Positions 1 to 14,040 of a DNA stretch of 64,000 bases are shown one piece after another. A model generated the notes under the pieces. That model made no database searches and had not been told where the DNA came from. It worked only from the letters and a program-made list of their open reading frames with translations. Positions within the stretch are counted from its first letter, which is position 1. Every line of letters begins with the position of its first letter. The position numbers and the translations under genes were made by a program. This DNA comes from Planctomycetota bacterium (GTDB lineage: Bacteria; Planctomycetota; Phycisphaerae; SM23-33). Location: positions 186,001 through 250,000 of the forward strand of contig JAKJER010000001.1 in the NCBI GenBank assembly GCA_022705325.1. The letters run 5' to 3'.

Positions 1-1494
1 GGGAAGGTAATCGAAGCCGTCGTACCAGATCGTTCCCTTTTCGAGGACCTTCATGGAGTACCGGGCCGTGTCCGATCCGTCCGGGTCGGCGACCTTCACC
101 GTGAAGGTGACGGTCTTGCCGGCCTGGGATGCCGGGGGCGTTCCGGAGAACGTCCCGTCGGCGGAGACCTCCAGCCAGTCGGGTCCGTCGACCTTGGAAT
201 AGGTCAGCGGGTCGTTGTTCGGCTCGAACAGGTCCGAGGTCACGGTCTTGTAGAACCCGTAGCGGACAGCGTCGCGGAAGGGCAGACCGGGGACGACGGG
301 AAGGCGCTCGAGGGCGTCGGCTTTGAATTCGGGCGGGGCTGCTGCCTGGACGTGGACGACCAGGCCGACCCGGTCGACCTGGCCGCTTCTGTCGGTGACC
401 GTCAGCGAGCCCTTGTACTCGCCGATGGCGGGGGGCATTGCCCGGACCGAGCCGTCCGGCTTGACGGTCAGCCAGTCGGGAAGCCCCTGGGCGGCGAAGG
501 TCAGCTTGTCCCGGGAGAGGTCGGAGACTTCGCGGACCAGGGAGGCGTCGAGGACGCGTCCGGGAACGCCCAGGAGGCGGACCGGATCGTTCTTGAAGGA
601 GGGGTAGTCCAGGATGGCGCGGGCGTAGCGGTGGGCCAAGGTGGTCAGCCCCGAGCGGTTGAAGTGGATCGTGTTGTCGGGCATCCTCATGGTCTGGCCG
701 GTCGGCTTGCCCTTGTCGTCGACGAGATGCCGGACGTGTTCGACGCACAGTCCGCAGTCCGTCGAGCGGACGTGGGCGGCCCTGGGGATGTCATCGCCGA
801 TGTCGGCCAGCGCGCGAGTGATGGTGCCGCAGAATTCGCCGGCGGGATCGTCCTTCCTGGGCAGCGTGTTGCTCGCCATGCGGGAGAGCTGCCCCGTGAC
901 GAAGGGGAGTTCGGGCATGTCGAGGTCCGAGCGGATGGAGCGGACGATGCCCAGCAGATCCTCCTTGTACGTGAGGAACCGGTCGTACCCGGTGGTGTCG
1001 GACTCGCCCTGGTGCCACAGCACGCCCTTGAAGACGCCCGTCTGCTTGTGCCTGGCCAGTCCGCCGGGGTACATCGCGTTGCCCTTGACGAAGAAGCCGA
1101 TCTGCTTGCCCCCGTAGGCGCTGGTGATCAGCCCCACCTTCACCTCAGGATCGCCCAGCAACTCCAGGTACTTCTTCGCGAAGGGAATGGGCAGCGAGAA
1201 GCTGACCTTGTTGTGCTTGATGAGGGGATGCGCAGCCGGCTTCCAGCCGCCGCTGCGGAACACAAGAACGCGGGGCGCAGGATCGGTGACGGGGTCGTAT
1301 TGGCCGTCGTCATTGTAGAGATGGCTCTCCTTGAAGCCCCCGGCCATGTTGGACTGCCCCAGGCAGACGAAGAGGTGGAACTTCGAGGGGTCCTTCGGAA
1401 TGGCCCATTCCCCCTGCGGTTCCTGTCCGGAGACAGCAGATGCCCCCAATAGGGCGGCAACCGAAACTGCAAGTACGACGAGAAGCCGTCGCAT
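1..1494 (-). CDS. Secreted sialate O-acetylesterase-like (SASA) protein, 3' end outside window
   Basis: Read from the complement of 1494 to base 1 without a stop, giving 498 codons; the gene continues beyond the window. It opens with a signal peptide (MRRLLVVLAVSVAALLGASA) and then has the SGNH/SASA block-I motif GQSNMAG near residue 47 and a WHQGESD block near residue 161, both typical of the sialate O-acetylesterase family (PF03629). The second half carries two repeated segments of the type PDWL..DG...G.PP, which look like putative-Ig (He_PIG) beta-sandwich domains. The family removes acetyl groups from sugars in the periplasm or outside the cell; the substrate cannot be read from sequence. 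The ATG at 1492-1494 is preceded by AGGAAG at good spacing. In-frame ORFs on the other strand are shadows. Confidence 0.85.
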   Translation of the reverse strand, partial: MRRLLVVLAVSVAALLGASAVSGQEPQGEWAIPKDPSKFHLFVCLGQSNMAGGFKESHLYNDDGQYDPVTDPAPRVLVFRSGGWKPAAHPLIKHNKVSFSLPIPFAKKYLELLGDPEVKVGLITSAYGGKQIGFFVKGNAMYPGGLARHKQTGVFKGVLWHQGESDTTGYDRFLTYKEDLLGIVRSIRSDLDMPELPFVTGQLSRMASNTLPRKDDPAGEFCGTITRALADIGDDIPRAAHVRSTDCGLCVEHVRHLVDDKGKPTGQTMRMPDNTIHFNRSGLTTLAHRYARAILDYPSFKNDPVRLLGVPGRVLDASLVREVSDLSRDKLTFAAQGLPDWLTVKPDGSVRAMPPAIGEYKGSLTVTDRSGQVDRVGLVVHVQAAAPPEFKADALERLPVVPGLPFRDAVRYGFYKTVTSDLFEPNNDPLTYSKVDGPDWLEVSADGTFSGTPPASQAGKTVTFTVKVADPDGSDTARYSMKVLEKGTIWYDGFDYLP

Positions 1495-2008
1495 GGCGCT
1501 TCCTTTCCATGAGCGGCAGCGGCCGCCATTCCCGGTCGGGTTGATCGCCTTGTTCGGCATAACATCACTCTTGGCGGACGGTCTGGGCAGTATCGACTAT
1601 GACGGCAGACTATCCTGCGGGAGCCGGCTTGACAAGGGCCGTCGGTTCGCTCGAACCAGACCGGCCGCATCCCTGAGGGATGACACGGCGCGTCAACCCT
1701 GCTTAGGATAGCCACCTGTCGCTTGCCGGGATCGGATACCCGGGAGGCAGTCTCCTGGGCATCGCCATCTATATCACAGAAATGCATAACGCGCCCCCGA
1801 TTTCCTCGGCGGTCCCCCGGCAGTCCTACTTGGGAAGGCCACCGGCCGAGTGGGTGGTGATACGTACAGATGGCCATATATCAACATGCTTGCAGGGCTG
1901 TGTATCCTCAGTAGTACAGAGAAGGAGTCGAGGAAGATCGGGGTTGCTCCTATTACGCTGGGACTGGTGGACTTCAAGACAACTATGTCACGGCCGGGAC
2001 TCTCTCTT
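1495..2008. other. Intergenic region, no gene seen
   Basis: No reading frame here has a recognisable product or a convincing start. The half next to 2009 is less GC-rich than the genes on either side, matching the AT-richer membrane-protein gene it borders. The minus-strand frame that runs 1774-2196 overlaps the end of that gene and does not resemble a protein I know. Confidence 0.5.
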
Positions 2009-3802
2009 CTAGTGGCCTGTTGGTGAAGTGAGATAATACTGGAAGGCCAAGAGCGACCACAGATAGAACAAGATAATTGTACAGTGGAGCGCAAGTCTGT
2101 ATCCATAACCCATGTGAGCCTTATCAGGCGCACGCAAGGGAAACAGAGTCCCAAGGGTATATTCAATAGAGCTCGCAGCAAATGCCGCAAGGTCAACAGA
2201 TATATCCGGGTCGTCCACCTGTGTGTTTACGGGCAGCTCGGTACACGCGAGGGTGCAGCCACCTATAAGTGGTACTACCACGAACTTGGGAAAGCTGCCC
2301 GTAGCCGTAAGTTTATGGACAGGCCCTGAGTCTGAGGCCAGGCGTGTCAGGAACAGCCTATAAGTACTTGCAGCGGCGATGTACCGATCACGCAGAGACT
2401 TCCACCGGGCTAGTACAGTGACATCGTCCAAGCAGGCAAAGAACCGTGGGAGAATGTCGAGACTGTCATGCTTGAGAGCCACAACACGAGTAGCGCGGGG
2501 ATAATCCTCATCCAAGCGAAGACCAGGGGCCTTTACTTTCGGAGATGAAGAGACATCTGTAAATAAGTTCTGTCCAGTATAGGCTGGGACGTACAGGCCG
2601 TGCTGAAGAAACCATGCAAGAGCATGTTGACGATGAGAGTTGTTCCGGACGGCGCGCACATAGCGTGAAAGGTCGTAGGTTATATCGGGGCTATAGAACT
2701 GGGCGAGATGGCTCAATGGTATCGACCGGATGCGTGCGTCTTCCTCTAGTTCCCAAGCGAGCAGGTTGGCTTCGAGAAGGGCAACGAGGCCTGAGAGAAG
2801 ACCGCAGTCGCGCCCACGCATGAGGCGACTGACCCAAGCGGGATCAGGTGGCTGGTCGCCAGTAACATTGTCTTGTGGGCCAAGAAAACCAAGACTTCCC
2901 ACGTAATCCTCCACGTGAGAGGGTTCCAGGCGTACGGCGGGCACTTCGCTAGGTGGACAGCGTTCAGCCCATTCAGAGGTGTTGACGCAACTGTGTTCGT
3001 AACGAATATAGATAGACATTCTCGGCGGTATCGGAATCCCACATACTTGGGATAGAAGATCAGAGGTTGTGGTATTAAGGGAGGCTAAAGACTGATCCAC
3101 GGCGTATGAATAGGGCGCGTATCCGGTTGGTTCCGCGATCAGAAAGTCGCAGTTCTTATAACTGGCAGGCTCAGGATTGGTGACTGTGACGTAATGCGTT
3201 GGAAAGCAGATACCTGGGTATGCTCCGATGGCTACTGCATGCATATGCCCCAGGGCAAATGCGAATACCCACATTGTGGTAGCGAGGAGGTATAGCCACA
3301 GGAAGCGAGATATGCCTAGGCGGGGGCGACGTAATAGATGCCATGCGGCTAGTCGAAGTGCCAAAATGATGATTAATGATATAACAGAGAATGTGATCAT
3401 CGATGTGAACATGGAACGGCTTAATGCCTCAAGGCGGAGTCGATGATACGGCGTATCATTGGATAGTGGGGATGAGAAGGGAGATAGATAGAAGAGGGCA
3501 CCCAAGAGTATTGCAGCATATGCGATGATGATGAGAGTGAGTATCCAGAGGGTGCGGCGAAAGAAACCTCGGGGCGGCATAAACAGAACGATAAGCAGGC
3601 GGTGTGCTGCACGAAGAAGGGGAAGGAATATGCGGCGCAGAGGATTGCGGGACAGATATGAAGGTCTCTCTGGAATGTGTTGTACTGGGCGCAAAGAGCA
3701 GTGGTCAAGATGGGTTCTCAGGTGATGCATCAAGTCATCCAGCACTGTGCGAAGATTGTGGGCTCGCAAGTAGACATATACGGTGAGGATACGCGTAAGC
3801 AT
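2009..3802 (-). CDS. Unrecognised multi-spanning membrane protein in an AT-richer patch
   Basis: About 597 residues. I do not recognise the family. Hydrophobic segments lie near residues 82-105, 130-157, 165-195 and 569-590, so the likely topology is three N-terminal membrane passes, a large soluble domain of about 370 residues, and one C-terminal pass. The soluble part has scattered cysteines and no motif I can name. The ATG at 3802 has AGG about 8 bases upstream; a GTG at 3811 is an alternative. Base composition is clearly lower in GC than neighbouring genes and codon choice is more even, which suggests horizontal acquisition or relaxed selection. It stands alone, with no operon partner. 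Confidence 0.6.
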   Translation of the reverse strand: MLTRILTVYVYLRAHNLRTVLDDLMHHLRTHLDHCSLRPVQHIPERPSYLSRNPLRRIFLPLLRAAHRLLIVLFMPPRGFFRRTLWILTLIIIAYAAILLGALFYLSPFSSPLSNDTPYHRLRLEALSRSMFTSMITFSVISLIIILALRLAAWHLLRRPRLGISRFLWLYLLATTMWVFAFALGHMHAVAIGAYPGICFPTHYVTVTNPEPASYKNCDFLIAEPTGYAPYSYAVDQSLASLNTTTSDLLSQVCGIPIPPRMSIYIRYEHSCVNTSEWAERCPPSEVPAVRLEPSHVEDYVGSLGFLGPQDNVTGDQPPDPAWVSRLMRGRDCGLLSGLVALLEANLLAWELEEDARIRSIPLSHLAQFYSPDITYDLSRYVRAVRNNSHRQHALAWFLQHGLYVPAYTGQNLFTDVSSSPKVKAPGLRLDEDYPRATRVVALKHDSLDILPRFFACLDDVTVLARWKSLRDRYIAAASTYRLFLTRLASDSGPVHKLTATGSFPKFVVVPLIGGCTLACTELPVNTQVDDPDISVDLAAFAASSIEYTLGTLFPLRAPDKAHMGYGYRLALHCTIILFYLWSLLAFQYYLTSPTGH

Positions 3803-4126
3803 GATTGGCACCTGGCAAATGTTCTAAGTGATGAGCATATAGGGCAGGAATATTCATCGGGGGACATGGCAATCGGGAGACAGTATATCTACTTCGAGGC
3901 GGCCGTTGGCCTTCCCAGAGAAGACCACTGGCTCGTCCCTCCCCTAAGGACAGGGAGCTGCGGCGCGATCTGTCCGCGAACATGACCATGCCTCGGCCTC
4001 GGATGAGGCTATGGTATCCGCTTCCGCCTGGGACGGGAAGCAGAAACCGGGCAATCGGCTGTTAGGCCGATGGAGAGATCCGCTTGAGACATGCGGCAGG
4101 GCGCATAAGGCGTCTGCGGCGGCGGC
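3803..4126. other. Intergenic region downstream of feoB
   Basis: No gene is supported. A short stem-loop (ATCGGC at 4054-4059 pairing with GCCGAT at 4066-4071) lies just past the feoB stop on the minus strand and could be part of a terminator, but no T-run follows it. Confidence 0.35.
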
Positions 4127-6379
4127 TCATCCCAGCCCCAGCGCCAGAGCGCCCTGGTAGACGATCAGCGTGACTACGTAGGCCAGGGCGGTCAGGTAGG
4201 TCCAGGCGAAGGCGGCCCACTTCCAGTGTCCGCTCTCGCGGGCGGTGATGGCGACGGTGGCCATGCAGGGCGAGCAGATCAGGCAGAAGATCATGATCGA
4301 CAGGCCCTGGAGCGGGGTGTATTCGGCGGCGATCCGCTCGCGCAGGGAGTCGGACTGCTCGTCGGCTTCGTCGCCGACGGCATAGATCACGCCCATCTGC
4401 CCGACGAAGACCTCCTTGGCGGCGAACGCGCCCAGCAGGGCCGTGCCGATCTTCCAATCGAAGCCCAGCGGGCGGATCGCCGGGGCCATCGCCTTGCCCA
4501 GCCGCCCGGTGATCGAGTGGGCCAGGGCGGCCTGCCCCTGCTCGTGCTCGACCTGGGCCAGTTGCCCGTCGGCCTGCTCGGCGGTCAGCCGGCCCGCATC
4601 GAGGTCCTGGCGGACCTGGGCGGAGCGCTGCTCGAACTGCTGGACCTGCTGTTGGCTCAGTTGCGGGAAGGTGTTGAGCACCCACATGACCAGCAGGATG
4701 GCCAGGATGACCGTGCCGGCCTTCTTGATGTACATCCAGGCCCGCTCCCAGACGTGGATGAGCAATCCGCGCCCGGTGGGCATGCGGTAGGGGGGCAGCT
4801 CCATGACGAAGGGCTCGACCTCGCCGCGGAGGATCGTGGAGCGCAGCACCTTGACCGCGCCGATGGCCAGCAGGATCCCCAGCACGTAGATGCCGAAGAG
4901 GATCAGCGCCTGGTTGGTGATGGACAGGTAGTAGGAGGTGTGGACCTGGCCGTTCTCGATGACGGTGTGGTGGAGCAGGCCGAAGACCACCTGGGGCGGA
5001 AAGAACGCCCCCAGGATCAGCAGGTAGATCGGCAGGCGGGCGCCGCAGCTCATCAGGGGCACGACCAGCATGGTGGCCAGCCGGTCGCGACGCGAGCCGA
5101 GCACCCGGGTGGCCATGATCGCGGGCACGCTGCACCCGAAGCCCACCAGCATGGGGATGAAGCTCTTGCCGTGCAGCCCGATGCGGTGCATCAGGCGGTC
5201 CATCACGAAGGCGGCCCGGGCCATGTAGCCGGTGTCTTCCAGGACCGCGATGCACAGGAACAGCAGGACCACCAGGGGCACGAAGCTCAGCACCGCGCCC
5301 ACGCCCTCGATCACGCCGTTGACCAGAAGGCTCTTGATCAGGCTGCCCTCGCCCAGCCAGGTCGCCAGCAGCGAACCGGCGGCCCCGGCGAGGTGGTTCT
5401 TCCAGCCGTCGAGCACCTCGACCATGGGGTTGCCCAGCGAGAAGGTGATCTGGAAGACCAGGAACATGAGCACCGCGAAGATGGGCAGGCCCAGGTAGCG
5501 GTTGGTGACGACGGCGTCGATCTTGTCGGACCACTCGTGGCGGGTCTCGACGCTGCGCCGGACGGCCTCGGTGCAGGCCCCGGAGATGAACCCGTATCGC
5601 CGGTCGGCCAGCAGGATCTCCACGCTGTCGCCGCAGACGCTCTCGATGTGCTGGCGAAGCCGCGCCGCCAGCTCGCGGAACTCCTCGATGTGGTCCGGGG
5701 CGAGCCGCTCCAGGCGGCGGTGCGTCTCGTTGTCGCCCTCGAGCAGCTTGAGGGCGAACCATCGCTTGTGGGGCAGGTCGGGCCGCCGGGCGGCGATCCG
5801 GTCGGCCAGCTCCTTGACGTGCGGCTCGACCTCGTGCCCGTAGTTGGGCACGCGTTGGGCGGCCAAGGCGGCGGCGGGGTCGTCGGCCGCCCGCCGGGCG
5901 GCCTGGAGCAGCTCGTCGGTGCCCTGGCCCTTGCGGGCGACGGTGTCGACGATGGGCACGCCCAGCAGCGACGACAGCAGGCGGTTGTCGATGCTGTAGC
6001 CGCGGCTCTTGGCCAGGTCGGCCATGTTGAACGCCAGCACCAGCGGCACGCCCAGCTCCAGCAGTTGGGTGGCCAGGTAGAGGTTGCGCTCCAGGTTGGA
6101 GGAGTCGACGATGTCGACCACCACGTCGGGGCGGTCCTCCATGATGACGTTTCGGGCGACGATCTCCTCGATGCTGTAGGCGGTCAGGCTGTACGTGCCG
6201 GGCAGGTCGATGACGTGGCAGCGCCGGCCGTCGCGGACGCAGGAGCCTTCCTTCTTCTCCACCGTCACGCCGGGGTAGTTGCCGACCTTCTGATGGGCGC
6301 CGGTGAGGGCGTTGAAGAGGGTGGTCTTGCCCGAATTGGGGTTGCCAGCCAGGGCGATGGTCAGTTCGCGTGCGTCCAT
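4127..6379 (-). CDS. feoB: Ferrous iron transport protein B
   Basis: A 750-residue inner-membrane Fe(II) importer with an N-terminal GTPase domain. Visible G motifs are G1 GNPNSGKT (residues 12-19), G3 DLPG (58-61) and G4 NMAD (about residue 119). A helical GDI-like region follows, then the membrane part with two Gate segments (GCSVPAIMATR and PLMSCGARLP). The length is normal for FeoB. It follows feoA by 10 bases and is the last gene of the regulator-feoA-feoB operon. A charged insertion around residues 575-620 between transmembrane helices (glutamine-rich, LSQQQVQQFEQRSAQ) looks coiled-coil-like. The ATG start at 6379 is well supported by the N-terminal MDARELTIALAGNPN. Confidence 0.97.
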   Translation of the reverse strand: MDARELTIALAGNPNSGKTTLFNALTGAHQKVGNYPGVTVEKKEGSCVRDGRRCHVIDLPGTYSLTAYSIEEIVARNVIMEDRPDVVVDIVDSSNLERNLYLATQLLELGVPLVLAFNMADLAKSRGYSIDNRLLSSLLGVPIVDTVARKGQGTDELLQAARRAADDPAAALAAQRVPNYGHEVEPHVKELADRIAARRPDLPHKRWFALKLLEGDNETHRRLERLAPDHIEEFRELAARLRQHIESVCGDSVEILLADRRYGFISGACTEAVRRSVETRHEWSDKIDAVVTNRYLGLPIFAVLMFLVFQITFSLGNPMVEVLDGWKNHLAGAAGSLLATWLGEGSLIKSLLVNGVIEGVGAVLSFVPLVVLLFLCIAVLEDTGYMARAAFVMDRLMHRIGLHGKSFIPMLVGFGCSVPAIMATRVLGSRRDRLATMLVVPLMSCGARLPIYLLILGAFFPPQVVFGLLHHTVIENGQVHTSYYLSITNQALILFGIYVLGILLAIGAVKVLRSTILRGEVEPFVMELPPYRMPTGRGLLIHVWERAWMYIKKAGTVILAILLVMWVLNTFPQLSQQQVQQFEQRSAQVRQDLDAGRLTAEQADGQLAQVEHEQGQAALAHSITGRLGKAMAPAIRPLGFDWKIGTALLGAFAAKEVFVGQMGVIYAVGDEADEQSDSLRERIAAEYTPLQGLSIMIFCLICSPCMATVAITARESGHWKWAAFAWTYLTALAYVVTLIVYQGALALGLG

Positions 6380-6389
6380 GGGCCGGCGG

Positions 6390-6692
6390 TCACTCCGGGA
6401 ACTCTCGCACGAGGATCTTGTGGACCACGCCCCGCCCCAGGGCCAGGCGGGTGTCTTTGACCGAGACGATGAACGGTCCGCGGTGGGCGTTGGCGATGAC
6501 GCGGAATCGCGAGCCGCGGACCAGGCCCATCTCGGTCAGGCGGTGCTGGAGCTGACGCCCGCCGGAGATGGACGTCAGGATCACCTCTTGTCCCGGCGCC
6601 ACGCCGGACAAGGGGACATCCGGCCCGCGGGCGGTCGGCTGGGCGGACGGGTTTTCGGCGTCGCGCGCGTTCATGTTCTCGATAAGGCTCAC
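6390..6692 (-). CDS. feoA: FeoA-family SH3-like protein of the Feo iron transport system
   Basis: About 100 residues with the FeoA/SH3-like core (GQEVILTSISGGRQLQHRLTEMGL, then GSRFRVIANAHRGPFIVSVKDTRLALG). FeoA proteins bind FeoB and support Fe(II) uptake. The first codon is GTG at 6692 and overlaps the TGA of the upstream regulator (GTGA), so translation is probably coupled. An in-frame ATG at 6674 is a possible alternative start. The first 30 or so residues are a poorly conserved extension ahead of the domain. Confidence 0.93.
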   Translation of the reverse strand: MSLIENMNARDAENPSAQPTARGPDVPLSGVAPGQEVILTSISGGRQLQHRLTEMGLVRGSRFRVIANAHRGPFIVSVKDTRLALGRGVVHKILVREFPE

Positions 6693-7291
6693 GATGCGGC
6701 TTCCTCCGACTGCGTCGCGCAGTTGTCACTCGTGCGACGCTCGCACGCGGAACAGGCCGTCGCGGGCATCGGCCCCGACGCGGGGGCCGAGATCGCCTTG
6801 CGCCACTCGTTCATCGCCCGCGGACACTGGCGCAGGAGCTGCGACAGTCGGTTCAGGCGGGTGATCAGCCTGGAGTCCGCGGCGTGCTCGAGACGGCAGG
6901 CGTTGGCCTCGGCGGAGTCCTCGTCCATGGCCAGCGCCTCGCGCAGGAATCGCCTGAGCACCTCGTGGCGGCCGATGACCTCGGCGGCCAGCTTGTCGCC
7001 CTTGTCGGTCAGGGTGATCACCTGGTAGGGGTCGTAGTTGACCAGCTTGCGTGCGGCCAGGGCCTTGAGGGCGGCCGTCACCGAGGGCATGCCCACGCCA
7101 AGTTGGCTGGCGATGTCGCGGACGCGGGCCACCCGCCCCTTGCGGACGAGCAAGAGGATGGCCTCCAGGTAGTCCTCCTGGGACTTGCTGAGCTTCGGCT
7201 TGTCTCGGGTAGCGGCCAGTGTTTGTCGCCGTGAGTATTCTATGCCGGATCGAACAAAGTTCACTATAGTGAACTTTTGAGGGGCTGGCAA
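6689..7291 (-). CDS. DtxR/MntR-family metal-dependent repressor
   Basis: A winged-helix regulator: KLSKSQEDYLEAILLL, then RDIASQLGVGMPSVTAALKAL (recognition helix) and YQVITLTDKG, followed by the metal-binding dimerisation segment with HEVLRRFL and LEHAAD. Members repress iron or manganese uptake genes when loaded with metal. Being first in the operon with feoAB points to iron. The N-terminus is uncertain: the longest frame begins with TTG at 7291 and runs through a palindrome at 7256-7277; a GTG inside the palindrome (7264) or a rare downstream codon are alternatives. The C-terminal tail is unusual, with the cysteine cluster CSACERRTSDNC after the usual CPR motif. Confidence 0.9.
   Translation of the reverse strand: MPAPQKFTIVNFVRSGIEYSRRQTLAATRDKPKLSKSQEDYLEAILLLVRKGRVARVRDIASQLGVGMPSVTAALKALAARKLVNYDPYQVITLTDKGDKLAAEVIGRHEVLRRFLREALAMDEDSAEANACRLEHAADSRLITRLNRLSQLLRQCPRAMNEWRKAISAPASGPMPATACSACERRTSDNCATQSEEAAS
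7256..7277. promoter_or_regulatory. 22-bp perfect palindrome, probable operator of the DtxR-type regulator
   Basis: AAAGTTCACTATAGTGAACTTT is a perfect inverted repeat at the head of the regulator-feoA-feoB operon. It overlaps a TATAGT sequence that could be a -10 element on either strand. Its place and size fit metal-dependent autorepression by the DtxR-family product; binding itself is inference. Confidence 0.65.
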
Positions 7292-7380
7292 GCAAAATCT
7301 TCGCCAGGCAACAGGCCCGTCCGCAGGGTCCAGACCCGGGCGGCAACGAACGCTTAAGCGGAGTATTAGCTGCGTTCGGC

Positions 7381-7409
7381 TTTACTGCCAACTTCGCCTG
7401 TGCTAAAAT
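7381..7409 (+). promoter_or_regulatory. Probable sigma-70-type promoter of gltBD
   Basis: TTTACT (7381-7386) and TAAAAT (7404-7409) are separated by 17 bases, about 80 bases upstream of the gltB ATG. This is the best promoter-like match in the gap between the iron operon and gltB. Confidence 0.45.
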
Positions 7410-7486
7410 GACTTGTTTGCTTACCCCTTGAGGGGCGTAACCAGAGAAAGGTCAGAAAGGTCCCCCCGCGGGACACGCGTGAGATC

Positions 7487-12038
<4,552 letters not shown>

Positions 12039-12046
<8 letters not shown>

Positions 12047-13466
12047 GCCAACCGGCTTCATCGAGTACCGGCGGGAGGACGTCCCGCACCGCGAGATCGA
12101 CCAGCGGGTCGGCGACTACTTCGAGATCGAGCTGCCCCTGCCGGAAGACCGCCTGCTCGCCCAGGCCGCCAGGTGCATGGACTGCGGCATCCCCTTCTGC
12201 CACGGGATCGGCTGCCCCCTGCACAACCGCATCCCCGAGTTCAACGACCTGGTCTACCGCGGGCGGTGGAAGGAGGCGTGCGACGTCCTCCACTCCACCA
12301 ACAACTTCCCCGAGATCACCGGGCGGATCTGCCCCGCGCCCTGCGAGGCCGCCTGCACCCTGAACATCAACGACCAGCCCGTCCTCATCCGCCACATCGA
12401 GGACCAGATCGTCGAGCGCGGCTTCGCCGAGGGTTGGATCCAGCCGCTCATCCCGCCGGTCCGCACCGGCAAGCGGGTCGCCGTCATCGGGTCGGGCCCG
12501 GCCGGGCTGGCCGCCGCCCAGCAACTGGCCCGCCTGGGCCACGAGGTCGTCGTCTTCGAGAAGGACGACCGCGTCGGCGGGCTGCTGCGATACGGCATCC
12601 CCGACTTCAAGCTCGACAAGAAGATCCTCGACCGCCGCCTCGACCAGCTTCGCAGCGAGGGCGTGCAGTTCCAGACCAGCGTCGAGGTCGGCGTGGACCT
12701 CTCCGCGCGATACCTCCGCCAGCGATTCCACGCCGTCCTGCTGACCATGGGCGCCACCCAGCCGCGGGACCTCGTCGTCCCCGGGCGCGGCTACGAGAAC
12801 ATCCACTTCGCCATGGAGTACCTCACCCAGCAGAACCGCCTCAACGCCGGCCTGGACCTGGGCCCCGCCAGGCCCATCTCCGCCCGAGGCCGCGTGGTCG
12901 CGGTCATCGGCGGAGGCGACACCGGCAGCGACTGCGTCGGCACCGCCCGACGCCAGGGCGCCAGGGAGATCTACCAGTTCGAGGTCCTCCCCAAGCCCCC
13001 CGAGCAGCGCCCCTCCGACACCCCCTGGCCCGTCTGGCCGCGCGTGCTGCGGACCTCCTCCAGCCACGAGGAAGGCTGCAACCGCCGCTGGTCCGTCCTG
13101 ACCAGGAAGCTCAGCGGCATCGACGTTCGCGTCAGCGAGCTGCACGGCTGCGAGGTCGAGTGGACCCGGGCCAAGGACGGCTCGTGGAAGATGGCCGAGA
13201 AGCCCGGCACGGACTTCAGCCTCAAGGTCGATCTGGTCCTGCTGGCCGTGGGCTTCGTGCACGTGGTCCACAGCGGGCTGGTCGAGCAGCTAGGCGTCAA
13301 GCTGGACACTCGCGGCAACGTCGAGGTGGACGCCCAGTCCATGACCAGCGTCGAGGGCGTCTTCGCCGCCGGCGACACCGCCTCCGGCGCCAGCCTGGTC
13401 GTCCGCGCCATCAACGCCGGCAGACTCGCCTCCGACAGCATCCACCACTGGCTCCAGAACCGCTGA
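12039..13466 (+). CDS. gltD: Glutamate synthase (NADPH) small subunit
   Basis: A 475-residue flavoprotein that passes NADPH electrons to GltB. The N-terminal cysteine clusters (CMDCGIPFCHGIGCPLHN and CPAPCEAACTLN) ligate 4Fe-4S centres. An FAD Rossmann motif GSGPAGLAAAQQLARLGHEV follows, and then an NADPH motif GGGDTGSDCVGTARRQGA. The start is GTG at 12039 (GTGGCTAAGCC), 8 bases inside the gltB end and behind GGAGG, so the two subunits are co-translated. Confidence 0.97.
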
Positions 13467-14040
13467 GCCCGCCAGGCGAACGTCCCGTTTTTCCGGAAGT
13501 TCGCAAGGCTGCCGTCAAAGGGCGGAATCGCCGCAAGACGCTATCCATCCACCTGTTACGAATCCAGGACATAAATAGTAATAATCTGAATACTCATAAT
13601 AATATGGCCGGATCGGGACGTTTCAGCTCCAAATGGGACATTCGTGTCCGCCGGATCGTTCGCAAGTCCATGCCATGACGACTCTTACGCACTGTCGCAT
13701 CCTATCTCCTTTGGAGCGAATCACTTGCGCTCGCCGCGGGCTGGAAATGTCGCTTCTTTGCCCGACGACGGACATTTGCCTGGCCGCATCGTCCCGCGCT
13801 TCCGCCCGCAGCGGCCGCGCGACGAGAACGCCCAATCCCGGCCGAGGCCCCTGGCTGCCCGCCTAGCCGACTCTCATCCAAGAGCCGACCCGTGGACCGT
13901 CGGCCGGACGATCGCCCGGCCTGCAGGCGGCTGCGCTCCTTGGCCGCCTGCCAGCCGCCCAGGCATCCCGCGCCTTACCCTCCAGCCGCCCTGTGCAGTG
14001 CCATACTCAAGGCGCAGGGCCGAAGGGCTGAAGGAGGGCA
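13467..14040. other. Intergenic region after gltD, no gene supported
   Basis: The first 140 bases include an AT-rich run (ATAAATAGTAATAATCTGAATACTCATAATAATATGG, 13571-13605) that could separate transcription units. The rest is GC-rich without codon structure. A 181-codon frame crossing it to 14189 is repeat-driven and rejected. Confidence 0.4.
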
